A stretch of 64,000 bases of DNA from Mortierella alpina (GCA_029449245.1 JANATF010000012.1:310001-374000), one strand, 5' to 3'; positions 33,801-46,480 are shown, counted from the stretch's first letter. The notes: a model not told the origin generated them from the letters alone. Numbers and translations are program-made.

Positions 33801-34789
33801 TTAAAAGGGCAATGTGCTCTTGGTCTTTGTCTTCTCGGCAGCCTTAGCCTATAAGAGAGGGCGCTGTTGTCAGTATCGATGAAGTAATACTGTGCACTGG
33901 CACGTTTGTCATTTGGACTGACGTCCTTTTGCAAAGACAATAGCAGAATGAAAAAATGTCCTGCGTACCTTTTTCCAGGTCTCGATAGTCTTGGGCATTT
34001 CGGCAATTGCCTTGGCAACCTTTGCTTTCCTATTTACGAGAAGGAAAGAGACATGGAGGAGTCAAAAAGTGTCATGAAAAATAGCTCCATGCCCAGTCGA
34101 AGAATGGGTAGGGAGGGTGGATTGCCTCCTTGATTCAGAACAAAGAAAAAGATCGCCATAGCCAGCGGTTTTTACCTTGCAGGCGCGGTCCTGTCATGCT
34201 TGCGGCCCTTATCTGGCTTGCCCATACGCACGGTCTTGGTCGACAAGGGTTTGGGAGCAGGCAAGTTCAAGATCTGCGCAGCGGGGATGGGGGCTCCAGT
34301 CTCTGGGTGAGTGGCCAAGGAAATGCCCACCCGTTCCAGACGAGCGACCTTCTTCCGGATATCCGCCTGGACTCTGGCTGAGACCTTGGCCTGCTGCCAA
34401 CGCATCCTTGTACGCTCTCCTGTGGCGGTGAGTATTGAGTGTGCTGCTCCTTCTGATGACGTTGATGATGATACTGATGATGGCTTTTTGGCAGTGGCGA
34501 CTCCGGGGACTGGGACCCACTGGTGAGAGTAGTCGGAAGCGGCACGGACACGCAATCCCGCCAAGGTCTTGTTCAGAGCCTGAGGGTGTGACATGAGCTT
34601 GCGCAGACTTGCGGCAGTGGCTCTCGATGAGGATGAGGACGACATGGCGACCGCTGCTGCTGGAGAGGCCATTTGTGGTGATGGTCGAGAGCGGAATGCG
34701 GTGGTGTTGATGCTTCGGGGCGTCGATGGGAAGGGCATCAGAGCCAGGCTGATCATTTGTTGTTTACGGGTGGCTTGGAGAACACTCAT
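33801..34789 (-). CDS. Mitochondrial large-subunit ribosomal protein mL59-like
   Basis: Minus-strand exons 34176-34789, 33969-34029, 33801-33848 give 240 residues. The N-terminal ~100 residues are Ser/Ala/Arg-rich, a probable mitochondrial presequence plus linker. The core has WVPVPGV, RMRWQQAKVSARVQADIRKK, then GKPDKGRKHDRTAPAR joined by splicing to KAKVAKAIAEMPKTIETWKK, and the tail AKAAEKTKTKSTLPF. The KGxKHDR...RKAKVAKAxxEMPK pattern is what I know of the fungal mL59/MRPL25 family. Role: structural component of the mitoribosome. Exons 2 and 3 are only 61 and 48 nt. Family assignment rests on this C-terminal pattern. Confidence 0.65.
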
Positions 34790-35558
34790 AAATCACGGGA
34801 GTCTGGTAGGGAGGCTCCTCAAGGCTGAGGGACGGACTTCCGCTTGGAGGAGAGGACACATGAAACTTCCCATAAACCACAGCGCAGTTCTCGCCAGGAT
34901 GAATAAGGTCAGCATGAGACAACAGTCGTCGATTGAAGGAGCGATCCCCCCTGTCTTAGGACTATTGTTTTTGCGAGGCGAAGGCGTCCATAGCTGCCTC
35001 GCCCACTTCGCCCAGCCCAGTCGCATACTACAGCCTCCAACTACCGCTGGTCCTAGAGATTCTGGGCTGACCACCCTCCATGTGGACTAGGGCACTTTTT
35101 CTGGTCTGACAGGACCGTTTCTTTTCTAGTCGATCAAAACATGCATGTGGTACACCATCAGAGCAAGTCCTCTTTCCGCCGGTACCTGTCTTTGATGTGG
35201 AGCGGGCCTCTTCCCCTGAGTCAGTTTAATATCTGGCAGGTGGCGGGGCTTGATGCTGTACGGATCTTCTGTTATCTGCTGTACACCATGTCGCAGAATG
35301 TACATACAGACATGACAATGCACTTCGCCAAACATTATTCCGAAGCACCAGTTTACACAGCGGACTGAACACGCACGGTCCTCACACCTAGCTGAGCCAG
35401 TGGTGGCCGTGGCTTGCGGAGAGATGATCTCCTCACTCCAATCCCACCCCACATATTTACATCACGCACACACCTTCTCTCCACCTCTCACATCCGTCTC
35501 TCACTCCTCTCTCTCTCTCCCATACCTTTCCACTTTACTCGTGCTCATCCTCGATAGC
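34790..35558. other. Divergent promoter region
   Basis: 769 bp between the mL59-like gene and the F-box gene. The last 100 bp before 35559 are CT-rich. No gene seen. Confidence 0.4.
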
Positions 35559-38500
35559 ATGAACACCCTCCACCCACTCCCGCTTTCCTCGGATTTGACT
35601 GCTGCAGTCGATTCTGTCGCAGACAAAGTCGTCGACACCGCCAAGACCACTGCACTCGCTTCAGTCGCTACAATCGTGCCTCACGAACTGCTGGTCAAGA
35701 TATTTTACAACTTGGAGCAACGCCCTCGCCATCGTCACACGTCGGTCTCCTCCATCTCATTCTCCTCCTCGCTATCTTTGGAGCGGACCGACATCCTCTC
35801 CTGTGCTCTTGTCTGTCAGGACTGTAAGTGCTTCTGGACATCACTTTAATCTGCAAAGGCTCTTCGTCGGTCTCACCTCCTTTCACTTTATGCATCTGGC
35901 TACAATGCTGCATGTACAGGGTATTTTGCCGCCGTCGATACGCTTTGGCGAGATATTGATCTTCAGAGCATGGACTCGTTTATCCAGTTCACCAGAGCTT
36001 TGGATCCATATGAAGTGGGGGGTGAGTGCCACAGTCGCACCGAGCAAGAACAGAGTCGACATGTGTCAGAGAAAGGCAAAACGACCAAGGCATCGGTACG
36101 GTTGTCTCCCCGAGCATCTCCCTCCTCTTACCTCGTGCCCTTTTCAGTGCATGCGGATCCATCAAGGTCATCGTCAGCGAAATCACCCTCGTGGATGTCG
36201 TCGTTGCAGTGCTCACCCGGTTTAGGTATGATGCGCGCCCATTTCGATATTGCTCTCGGGACTAACCACAAGTTAGGCGAAGGGGGTAGGGAATGGTACA
36301 AAGATGTACAGAATAATGCAAGAGAGGAATATCTCCCCCCACCCCTTTTCCTTTATGCTTCACCAACATCAACCTCCGCTACAGTTGGAATCGGGAGTCA
36401 GTGCAGTATGTACTGCCCGCCTTCCAGCACGCTGTTTAGTGTTTATAATAGCTCATACGGAGCAAGCGTCCGAATATTTTCCTCACAACTTGGTGCGATT
36501 GTTTTCCTCGCAGCTTTTCGGAGGAAAGACAGGAAAGAAAACACTGACACGAGGACGGCAGCGCATGAAACGCAAAGCCGCCTTCTCTTTGTCCCACCCT
36601 GCATTCTTTGTCACCCATCAGTGGACTCAAAACTTGCTTTGCATCGACACAGAGCGTTAAACCTTATACGATGGAAAACCACAGCATCTGGTTTTCTGCA
36701 TGCCCTGACTTGTTTTTCTTCTGGAGAGCATGGCTAGCCCCAAAAGAAAAAAAACAGCGCCCTGTGGTATCCCGCCAGCCGAGCGAAAGCTCTGATTTTT
36801 TACTAACGCTGGCATCTCTCACGGCTATCCTATTAGACCGCGTAGGGCACGCAGGGAAGGGGTTTATTCGCACATTCTCAATGGCAGGAACCACTGATTG
36901 CGAGACGCCTCGGCCGTTTCCGTACCTCCCCTCGTGCATCAAGGACCAGCATCTCATGGCCATATCCACGCAGCTGTCGCACCTTACATCGCTATCACTA
37001 AGACATTGCTCGGCGCTCACGGACATGGCGGTTATCACCGCTATCACGGCGTCATCTCCCTACCTAAAAGTCATCGACCTGAGAGAGTGCCGGCAGATCA
37101 CCAATCTGGTTGTCCAAGTGATCGCACAGCTTTGCAGTCAACTGGAAGATATATCACTGCGAGGATGTGCTCTTATAACGGATGATGCACTTGAGGAGCT
37201 CGCTGTTCACTGCACCCGACTGCAGAGAGTGGACATTAGCCAGTGCCATCGTGCGAGCGACAAAACCCTTTTGGCATTGCTGGAATCATCATTAAAACAA
37301 CTGGATCCGTCTTCAAAAGCCAGGACCAGAAACGCAAGGCTCACGGCACTGGGAGTAGCTGGCTGTAGAGGCGTGAGTCTCGCGGGTCTCTTGAGGGCAA
37401 TAGAACAGCTCTCGTTCACCAACACAGCCCAGCTCGATGATTGTCGTGGTGAACACTGCTCACTAGTCTCCCTGGAATTTTCATGTCCTGGTGGGCAAGG
37501 GATGGGCTCGGTCGGCCCCCTTTCAGGAGCACCAGACTCACCTGCATCGACCACTGGTCAAACGCATGTGGGTAGCGCAGTGAGCCAGTTCTTTCAGGGA
37601 CTTCCAACTACTCTGGAGGAGATCACTATCCACGACGCGCATATCCTTAACTGCGACGATATCATCTCTCTTGTTCGCAGAGTCGGCGCCAGTCTCAAGA
37701 AATTAAGACTGGATAATGCGAACGCCGTCAACTCGGAGACACTCACTTATATCTTGACATTATGCCCCAACCTCACGGTCCTGTGCATCCCTCGTGCTAT
37801 CCGGCTGGATGACGCTGGTGTAGTTCAGCTGGCGAGTGCAAGATGCGCACAGTCGTTGGTGGAACTGGACTTGAGTTCCTGTCACAGCCTCACGGACACG
37901 TGCCTGATAGGGCTAGCGGAGGCGAACAATCGTCCCGGACACTCACGGGAGGAGAACGGAAAAGGCAAGTCTGTGGAGGACCATCAAGAGCAGCCAAGCG
38001 TGTTTCCTAATCTTCGCAAGCTGGATCTTTCATACAATGACAAGTTGACCCTGACGGGGATCATCCCTATTGTCTTGTCGCTCAAAAGCCTTTGTGCTCT
38101 TGATGTGTCCTTCTGCGGTGAAGGCGTGACTCGATCTTGGGCCAATCCATCGTCGTTATCATTAGTCAGACCGGCCCAAGCTTTGTGTCAGGAAGGAACA
38201 CAGGATAGCGATGCAGCTTCGTCCGCAGATATGGAAGATACGGAGGAGACTTTTCTGGGGTCCAGGATGACGCCATACCAGCAGGACGGACAACAACTAA
38301 ATCAGCAAAATCGGCTACACCTACGCCTAGCCAACAACCCTTCTTCTACTGCAGTGCCCGTTAGTCAGTTTGGGATAAGATGTTATGTGGGGCCTCAATT
38401 GAATTCCCATAGTGCATCTAGTGCGGTTTCGAGCATGCAAGACAACAATGTGGTGCCAGTGCATCCACAACAATATCCTGGACAAGGATCTGTGCCACGT

Positions 38501-39301
38501 CAATACCAGCAGCAGATACCCCAGTATAGTCGGCGGCGATCCTCAGCTTCCTCGGTTTCATCCTCTTCTTCCTGCTCATCATCGTCCTCATCATTATCAT
38601 CAGTATCAGATGCATCGTCATCGTCGTCGTCCTGCGACTCGAAACACCGACACCCTCTGCACAGTTCAGGAGTACTGGCTCCTCTGATAGCTCGTATGGA
38701 TGTGGTTGAGGCGCTGCCCACGCGTCTTGGTATGCCAGCGTACTTCCATCAAGATGCCTGGTTCACCGCTCAACATCAGCAACAGCTGCAGCAGCTGTTT
38801 CAAATCCAAGTTCAGCAACAACAGGATCTACAGAATCAACAAATGCACAATGCATTAACGGGGGCTGGACAGCAGCATCAGCTTGCTGCTACCACAGCAC
38901 TCGCCCATGCGACAGTCATGGCCCCATTGTCGCCAGAAATGATGGTCCATCCGATTATGTCCGCTTCCAGAGTTGGGGCTGCGTCTGTCGATGGTGATGG
39001 GGGGATGCGACAACTTCGAAATGGAAATGGAGATATGGCGACTATGAACGTTTTTGGTCTAGATGAGAACTTCAACATTCTCAGGTTGAGCCAGAGAGGC
39101 GATCGATCAAACGCGCAAGGAACAGAGGCTGCTCTTGGAACACGCGGTGGCGGGCGTGCGATACCACGTCATGCATTTCGCCAACAATATCAAATGTTGT
39201 CATACGGGCGTCGAGGGCATCTCATGGGCGTGATGGCAGGACACTGCGAGATCTCGGCATGGGGTTTGACTAAACTTAAGGAAGAATGGGCTTTTCATTA
39301 A
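35559..39301 (+). CDS. F-box / leucine-rich repeat protein
   Basis: Exon 1 (35559-35823) and exon 2 (35920-36021) splice to create a classical F-box: VPHELLVKIFYNLE ... LSCALVCQD + WYFAAVDTLWRDI. The large last exon probably starts at 36837 and runs to the TAA at 39299-39301. A 78-nt exon at 36148-36225 has matching phases on both sides and may be included. The last exon has AMN1/Grr1-like LRRs: LTSLSLRHCSALTDMAVI, LKVIDLRECRQITNLVV, LEDISLRGCALITDDAL, LQRVDISQCHRASDKTL, LVELDLSSCHSLTDTCLI. Then follow Gln- and Ser-rich tracts (38500-38860). Likely a substrate adaptor of an SCF ubiquitin ligase. The splicing between 36021 and 36837 is the uncertain part; an open frame also runs through much of that interval. 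Confidence 0.78.
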
Positions 39302-41732
39302 AACAGCGGGATGCTCAAGTTGGTGTCGAGAGTGAATTTAAAAAAAGATATTTTCTGCAAACTGGCGTCCTCAGAGAACGTATCTGCATCGAGGACGAGC
39401 CCACGAGGCGAACCTTTTAGTCCCTACAATTCGGATCCCCTATGACTATCAGATTGCTAATCCGCCGAGGCGTCAATTGGAGGCTGGGCAGCAGCCTCAA
39501 CACTTCCATTTTAAGACCAAGCGACTTACACGAGAAGACTAGACAAAGGCACAATCGGAAAAGAATCAAGATTCTAGGGCGAGAGCTCAGCACTTGCGGC
39601 ATTTTTTTTTGGGTGCTTCTCCATTCTTGTTCCTTGTTTATATTGGTCTAGGACCTCTCATTCTCTCACGTTCCTCTCACTGCGTCGCGTTAATACAACT
39701 TTTTTCCTGGATCTTTATTGATTGTTGTAGCTGGCTGTTGTTGTTCTCACCCACGATCTGTGCGACAATCAATTAGCGTGCCGACACGTCCCGTTGCGCG
39801 ACGACAGAACACTGAGGCATACTCATTGTCTACAAGAGCACCGTCAAGTGTTGTCTACCGCTTTAGAGATACCTGCCTTGTTGTATTTCTCCTTTCGTGC
39901 TATGCCTTGCGGTTTACGTCTTTCGACTACGACTACCTGTAGTCTCTACTCTCTCTGTCTATCTCCCTCTCTTTTCTTTCTTTCTCTCTGCTGCCGAAGC
40001 AAGCTAGTCTCCAAGAATCAGAGGCGAAAGGGAAGAAAGAGGGGTGGACATTACTCTCGCTGTTGACACCCACACAAAGTATGAGAATTATTTAGCACGA
40101 TTTTATTTTTATTTGTACCTCACCTTGTATCGAACTCGAGCGCGCCTCTGTGTTCCTTGTACAACTGAAAAAAACGCAACACGACGCGCGAGAGCCTTGT
40201 ATCTCTTTATGGCTCAATTGATACCATGCCTCTGGACTAGCCTTGTGCCTCGATCTCTGCAGATGTATGGCAAGTCGAAAAAGCAGAGGTCCAAGGGAGA
40301 GAGAGGACAGCAAGGTGGAGAAAAGATTGCCGAAAATATGCGTCATAGTTTGAGGAGAAACCACCACCTCGCAAAAACAATGGATTGCCGGAAAGATGAT
40401 AATCTGGAATAGTTCTTAGAAGCGAAAGAAGAACGGTTCATAGGCGGGCAGGGCGTGATAAACGGGGGGCAAGATGGAAGGGTTATCGGTAACACATGAA
40501 ATGTTGCAGGGTTTGAGCACGTTGCCTGAGGGCGTATGGACATCGTAAACTAAATCTCCATGTGAGGAAGGCAGGAGGAGACTCCAAGGATACTGGGCAA
40601 AGGGCTTTTTTGAGTCGCTGTTCCAGTTATCCCACCGACTCTACGTTGGCGTTCCTCTTTTTTTTTGCACCAGTTGCCAATATCAAACCTGACCCCGCAA
40701 AACCTTTGCAGATGAGTGTGCTCATACAACTGTCTCGTTGAGAGAGATCGTGTCTCGTTGAGAGAGATCGCTGTCGTAGAAAGACACCGCATTGTGCATG
40801 GGATCCATTCTGCATATAGACATGTATCGTGTGGTATCTTGACCACTGTAGCTCGTTCTTTGGGAACCATCGTGAGGAGTGCTTCTAATCGGAAGGTGCG
40901 TGTGCTACGGCGGCGTGTCCCGGGGATTGAAAGTTGGCCTGCATTTTGCCCAGCGGTGAGAAATTGGGCTCCAGCCAATCACCAGCGGGTCTGCAGCCAT
41001 TTGGACAGGGCACGAGCAGGCAGAACGCGCACTTCGTGTGAACTGAGTTGGATGTCAAAGGATGTTGAGCCCCTGCTAGCCCACTTTTAAGTTGTGATTC
41101 GCCAACAGGCTCAGACACGAACCCTGGAGAGCACCCTATCAGAGCAAACAGTGCCGAGGCATGGTCTGCTTTTGGTCCATTTGCGGGGAGGGTGAGTTGG
41201 GCCGTTGACAGGCACACAGGGAGAGACGGGCCATGGCCATTGGCTGACATATGTCACATTAGGTACCCACTTCTCACAGTCTCGCTTTCGGTCCTCGCTC
41301 TCTTTGTTCCGTTCCTGCATCGACTGTAATGAGAATGAGAGCATTGAGAACGAGCAAACCCATGGGAGTACTACAGTCTTTTCTTTTTTTCCTTGCTTTA
41401 AACAATTGGGTGCTGTAAACTATGCACAATTGCTCCATGTGCCTGTTGGCCAGCCTGGAATTTGGTATTCATTGATGGGACCATCCTCACTGTTCTCAGG
41501 TGGAGTACTCTCATTTACTACTGTTCATGAACTCCATTGTTGCAGTTCGGCTTCTCAAAAGCCAAACCCAGGGAGGGTGCATAATAGAGAGCAAAGAATA
41601 AAACTGCTTTCGCTCGAGGCACGTTCATGTTCTCTTGGTCGTAGCTAATCAATTAGGTACTACTGAGAAAGCTGCAGCCCCCCCCTAAACGCCCAACCCT
41701 GGTAGGAAACCCTCGCCTCCTTCCATGGCGAC
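39302..41732. other. 2.4-kb gap with no supported gene
   Basis: No ORF with recognisable domains or believable splice structure. Pyrimidine-rich blocks occur at about 39900-40010. Confidence 0.45.
40731..40770. repeat. Perfect 20-bp tandem duplication
   Basis: TGTCTCGTTGAGAGAGATCG occurs twice in a row. Intergenic, no gene affected. Confidence 0.95.
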
Positions 41733-41738
41733 TATAAA
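41733..41738 (+). promoter_or_regulatory. TATA box of the alkaline phosphatase gene
   Basis: TATAAA 151 bp before the start codon, followed by a CT-rich leader. Confidence 0.6.
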
Positions 41739-41888
41739 TCTTAAGCACTCCTCGTCAAATCCCACCTTTTCTCTTTTTTTTTCTTCTTCCTTACTTTGTC
41801 TCCTTAGTCCAACAACTCCTAATAACCTAACCCCCACCTCACCGTTCTCCCAACCGCCCCCCTAACCCCTCCTCCGTATTTAAGCACC

Positions 41889-44121
41889 ATGGTCAAGGTC
41901 ATCTCATTTGCCTTGCTCTCCATCGCCACGGCCATCTCGGCTGTTTCTGCTCTTGACGCCCCTGGTCAGTTCAAGCGCCTCGGTGCTTGCCCCACTCTTG
42001 GATGCGTCTTCCCCCCAGACAGGTACATTCCAGTGCTACAACGAGAGTGCTACAACGAGATCAGAGACAACATGCCTTCAAATTGCAGGCACACCGCCTA
42101 TAATTGCTGTGGATTGAGACATTTGGCCCTGTGGTTTCGTTACCGAGAATACCCAATAATCTAACCTCGGTACTCTCTCTCTCTCCCTCTCTCTCTCCCT
42201 CTCTCCCTCTCTCCCCGTCTATCTCTCTCTCTTGGTTTGGTCATTGTACAGCGCCGAGTTCGTTGCTGGAGCTCATTTTGACGTCCGCGTCGAAGTCCAT
42301 GCCGAGAACGAGAACAAGCCCAACACCGACTACTCGTTGACGATCGAGAAGTTGGGTGGTCATGGCAAGGACAACAAGCACGGAGGAAAGAAGGCCGTTG
42401 ACTTTACAAAGTTCTCCAAGGTCAAGCCCAATGCTCAGGAAGCCTGGGACTTTGCCTACAACAAGGACGCCGCCGCCTACTGGAAGGTTCAGGATGGCGA
42501 TAAGAGCGCTGCCACCCCTGTCCATGTCGCGTCCACCGCCTGGCGCAAGGTCCAAATCAAGGAGCCCGGTACCTACAAGGTCGTGCTCAAGTACAACAAC
42601 GGCAAGAAGACCGAGGCTGTCTGGACCGTCAACCCCGTCTCTAAGCGCAAGGCTAAGAATGTCATCCTGTTCATTGGTGACGGTATGACCACCGCCATGA
42701 TTACCGCTGCCCGCTTGATCTCCAAGCCCCACGTCAACGGCAAGTACACGAAGCACATGAACATGGACCAGTTCCCCGTCCTCGGCCATGTCATGACCCA
42801 CTCTCTGGACTCGCTCATCACGGACTCTGCCAATTCGGCCTCGGCCTACAACACCGGCCACAAATCCTCCGCCGGTGCTCTCGGTGTCTACCCTGACTCC
42901 TCCGCCAGCCCCTTCGATGACCCTAGACAGGAGCTTTTGGCTGAGCTCCTTCGCCGCCGCTCCAAGAAGAACGGTGGCCCTGGAGGTGTCGGTATTGTCA
43001 CAACCGCTGAGGTTCAGGATGCCACCCCTGCTGCCGTCTATTCTCACACCCGTAACCGTGATGAGAAGAGCAACATTGTTGATCAGATGATCCACGGATC
43101 TAACCCCGTCGTTGCCGATGTCATCCTCGGCGGTGGTGGAAAGTGGTTCCACAGCAAGGATGGTGGAAAGTCCCTCAACGGCACTGACTATTACAATGCC
43201 TACTCCAAGGAGAAGGGCTACAAGGTCATCCACGACAGGGATGCTCTCCTCAAATACAAGGGCAAGGACCCCCTGCTCGGAATCTTCCACTCTGGTAACA
43301 TGGACGTCTGGATGGACCGTAACGTCTACAAGGGTAACCTCAAGAAGGCTGGCACCGACCCCACCGGTACCGGTGCATCGGCTCTTAACCAGCCCAACTT
43401 GGATGAGATGGTTCTCAAGGGCCTTGAGGTCTTGGACAAGCGTCACCGCAAGGAGGGTTGGTTCATGATGGCCGAGGCCGCCTCCGTCGACAAGATGATG
43501 CACCCTCTTGACTATGACCGCGCCTTGGCCGATCTCTTGGAGTTGGACAAGGCCATCGGCAAGACTAAGGAGTGGCTCAAGCGCCAGAAGCTCGACAAGG
43601 ACACCCTGATCCTCGTCACTGCTGACCACGGCCACTCATTCGATGTCTACGGTTCCGTCGACACTCAGTACTTCAACTCCTTCTCTGACTCTGAGCAGCT
43701 CGAGAAGAAGGGTTCGATCGGTACCTATGAGAACTCAGGCTGGCCTTCGTATGAGGACAAGAACGGTGATGGCTTCCCTGACGAGTGGGACGTTCGTTTC
43801 ACTCTTGCCGCTGGTACTGCCGGTTTCCCCACCCATCGTGAGGACTTCCAGGTCAACATTAACGGAACCCGCGTTCCTGCCGTCATCAAGTCTAACTCTC
43901 ACCACCACTACCCCGTCTACGATGCCAACCCCTTGGATGCCCCTCACGGCATCAACAAGGACGGCACCCTGTCCGTCACTGACAACGTTGGTGTCCATTC
44001 TCTTCAGGACGTCCCTATTTTCGCCTCTGGCCCTGGTTCCCATCTCTTTGCTGGTATTCAGGACAACACCGAGATCTTCCACAAGATCTCTGAGGTCTTG
44101 GGTCTTGGCGAGCAGAACTAA
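41889..44121 (+). CDS. Secreted alkaline phosphatase
   Basis: Two exons, 41889-42022 and 42252-44121, 667 residues. MVKVISFALLSIATAISAVSA is a signal peptide. About 110 residues of an extra N-terminal domain precede the catalytic core: KNVILFIGDGM (metal Asp), SLITDSANSASAYNTGHK (Ser nucleophile in DSA), HSGNMDVWMDRN, MAEAASVDKMMHPLDYDRAL, LVTADHGHSFD and the late His-rich SNSHHHYP. Hydrolyses phosphomonoesters outside the cell or in the secretory path; probably phosphate scavenging. The 229-bp intron contains a (CT)n microsatellite at about 42173-42233. Codon use is extremely biased to C/G-ending codons, a sign of high expression. The third positions are so C-rich that a 464-aa antisense ORF exists, which is not real. 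Confidence 0.93.
42173..42233. repeat. (CT)n microsatellite in the phosphatase intron
   Basis: Interrupted CT run that forms most of the polypyrimidine tract before the acceptor at 42250-42251. Confidence 0.85.
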
Positions 44122-44423
44122 AAGCAAATCTAGACTCTTTTCTTTTTTTTCTTTATGACAACGCACCCACAAGAAAGTACCTACAATGTAATAGCATAGT
44201 GCATCACCTTCACCTTATATACCACCAGAACCGTAATCGACTTGCTCGAGGAGCCACTGCGTAGTATATCGTCAGCCTCGACATAAGTCCAAAAAATATA
44301 AAACACCATTTGAAATCTCCCGTCATTGCACTTTCTCCTTGTGCCGCGTGTACGCTCTCCCTCATTTTTTTTCCGTGGCTTTATATTGTACAAGCTGTCG
44401 CCAACAAAAAAGAATCAAGATGT

Positions 44424-44990
44424 CTAAACAAACTCTCCTCGTCCACCAAGGGGGTGCTGCACGGACTGACTGGTTCTCTGTGCCTTCAATCCCACAATTT
44501 CCGTCTCAAGATCGGCCACCTTCTTATTGGATGAGATTTTGTATTCCTCCAGTGCCAGCTGATGATAGAGCAAATGCATGGCCAACGTTGCCGCTGTCGA
44601 GTACATAATCACCTTGATGATCGGTCCACCGAACCGCTCAAACACAGATCCACCTGCCGATCTTTGGTACCTCCTCGACGCCGCTGCCGTGGCTGCTGAT
44701 GTTGATTGCACCTGTGCTCCTGCTCCTGCTCCTGCTCCTCCGGACGACTGGAAAAACGCCGCCGAGGGACTGTTACCAATATCGAGAGGGATTGGACGAG
44801 GCACTCGAGTTGGCTCTGGGGTCTGGGATGCCGTCTTTGCTGAGGAACGGAAGCTGCGAGTGGTGTTGGTTGGCTGTTTGAACAACACACTCGATCCCCT
44901 GGTCTTCAAAGCAAGTGATTGACTTGAACTCCGCGAGAGGAATCTTGAGACAGAGGTCCAATGTGATGGGGCTTTGGCTATAGTTGACAT
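44424..44990 (-). CDS. Mitochondrial-looking single-span membrane protein
   Basis: Single exon, 188 residues, family not recognised. The first ~50 residues are rich in Ser/Arg with no acidic residues (VSRFLSRSSSQSLALKTR), a plausible mitochondrial presequence. A Ser/Gly/Ala linker follows, then FGGPIIKVIMYSTAATLAMHLLY... as one membrane span, then a short charged coiled coil (KISSNKKVADLETEIVGLK). This layout is shared by small inner-membrane assembly factors such as INAC subunits, but I have no sequence match to claim that. Its start lies 249 bp from that of the mitochondrial acyl carrier protein on the other strand, suggesting a shared promoter. Confidence 0.7.
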   Translation of the reverse strand: MSTIAKAPSHWTSVSRFLSRSSSQSLALKTRGSSVLFKQPTNTTRSFRSSAKTASQTPEPTRVPRPIPLDIGNSPSAAFFQSSGGAGAGAGAQVQSTSAATAAASRRYQRSAGGSVFERFGGPIIKVIMYSTAATLAMHLLYHQLALEEYKISSNKKVADLETEIVGLKAQRTSQSVQHPLGGRGEFV

Positions 44991-45239
44991 CCTTGATCCT
45001 TTCCGTACAAGTATGTTGACGATTCCTTGAGTTGCCTTGGAGTGTATTTGAAGTGTGGTTTAGCCACGCAGTGGCACACTTGAGCCAACCGATCGCGGTC
45101 ACTGCGAGTGCTGTCGACGTCACTTAAGCCCCGCTTGCTCTGGTGTCTGATCTGCGCAGAATCACAAACCCGGAGAATCTGCAATTCTCAGCACTCTTTG
45201 ATCGTCCTCCGCACAATCTCATCCAGACCACCAGCAACC

Positions 45240-46124
45240 ATGTTCAGAGCTCTCCGTCCCTCCGCTGCCCTCTACCGCTCCGCGGTCCTCTACAAGAACC
45301 CTGCCGTCGTCGCCTCCCAGAGCGTCGCCAGGAGCGCCATGGCCCTGAACTTTGCCCGCTCCTACGCCTCTGCCGGCCTCTCCCGCGAGTCCGTTGAGAA
45401 GCGTGTCATGGATATCTTGGCCGGATTCAACAAGATCGACGCCGACAAGGTAATGATGACTTGACAAGCATGCAGCGTTCTTTTGCGGCGAATTCACGCA
45501 GACAGCACTAGCCGGACCAGAGCGATTGATCACATCAGGACAATGGGCGTCTCAGCTCCAGACTCGCAATCCAGGATCTGCTTGCGTTTCGACCTTTTTT
45601 TTTTTACGCCGCCTGCCATCGAAAGCAGATCGAGAAGGATGTGCTCTTATGGCGGTCATTGTGTCTTGGGAACTCGACTGCAATCCACACGCCAGCGTGT
45701 CCGGTATCCTCATATACCAAGCTTCCGACACCAATACTCTGCAAAACAGCGCTTCCGGAATGGATATTGGCAGCAGTGCCTTTTGCTTAACTATACCGCG
45801 CTGAACAAGACACATCTGTGGCAGGACCTGCACACTCTGCACTTGAACAGCGGAGGAAGCCCACACAACCAGATCACATTGTTGCAGCGCAGCTTCAAGT
45901 GCTAATCAACATCCACTTTTTCTACTTGGTTTTTTCTGCTACCATAGATCTCTCTCCAGGCCAACTTCAACACCGATCTCGGCTTGGACTCTTTGGACAC
46001 TGTTGAGGTCGTCATGGCCATTGAGGAGGAGTTCTCGATCGAGATCCCCGACAAGGATGCTGACGAGATCAAGTCTGCTGCCAACGCTGTCGACTATGTC
46101 TCCAAGCGTGATGATGCCCACTAA
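45240..46124 (+). CDS. ACP1: Mitochondrial acyl carrier protein
   Basis: Two exons, 45240-45449 and 45948-46124, 128 residues. A presequence ([18 protein letters not shown] ... FARSYAS) is followed by the carrier domain. The phosphopantetheine-attachment Ser lies in [12 protein letters not shown], followed by [19 protein letters not shown]. The matrix protein carries acyl chains in type II fatty-acid synthesis (lipoate precursor), is a complex I subunit, and supports Fe-S assembly via LYR proteins. The 498-bp intron is long for this window and shows no gene of its own. Codon bias is strong. Confidence 0.96.
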
Positions 46125-46280
46125 ACATTCCGATCTGTACCCCTCCGTCCTCCCTTCAGTCACCTCTCTTCTCTTCTCTTCTCTTCCTCTCCTCTTCGCA
46201 CCTTCTGCTGCAATTTTATATACAAAATGCCTGGTGCAATTGCACTGGTCAAACCACACAAGAAGGCGAAAAGCATGAAC

Positions 46281-46286
46281 AATAAA
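46281..46286 (+). terminator. Poly(A) signal of the acyl carrier protein gene
   Basis: AATAAA 157 bases after the stop codon, between two convergent genes. Confidence 0.5.
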
Positions 46287-46480
46287 CATCCGTCTTATAG
46301 ATTCAATCACTCTACCTTTCATGAGGTACGTTCTATTAAGAAAGCTTGACAATGAGGACATGTTCAACAGGTTCTTTCATTGGCAGTGAAATGCACATGT
46401 CCTTCCGTGCCTTTGCTAGGCATGTAGATCAAGGCCTCCACAGGGATTTTTAATGTGTGTTGGATAATCAAGACCGCGTC

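Noticed and set aside
42241-43635. 464-residue minus-strand ORF across the alkaline phosphatase gene
   Set aside because: It is antisense to a strongly supported gene and exists because the sense codons almost all end in C or G, which removes stops on the other strand. Val/Asp/Gly-rich with no motifs.
45450-45947. Separate gene inside the 498-bp ACP intron
   Set aside because: ORFs there are short, frame-incoherent, and disappear when the acyl carrier protein is spliced correctly.
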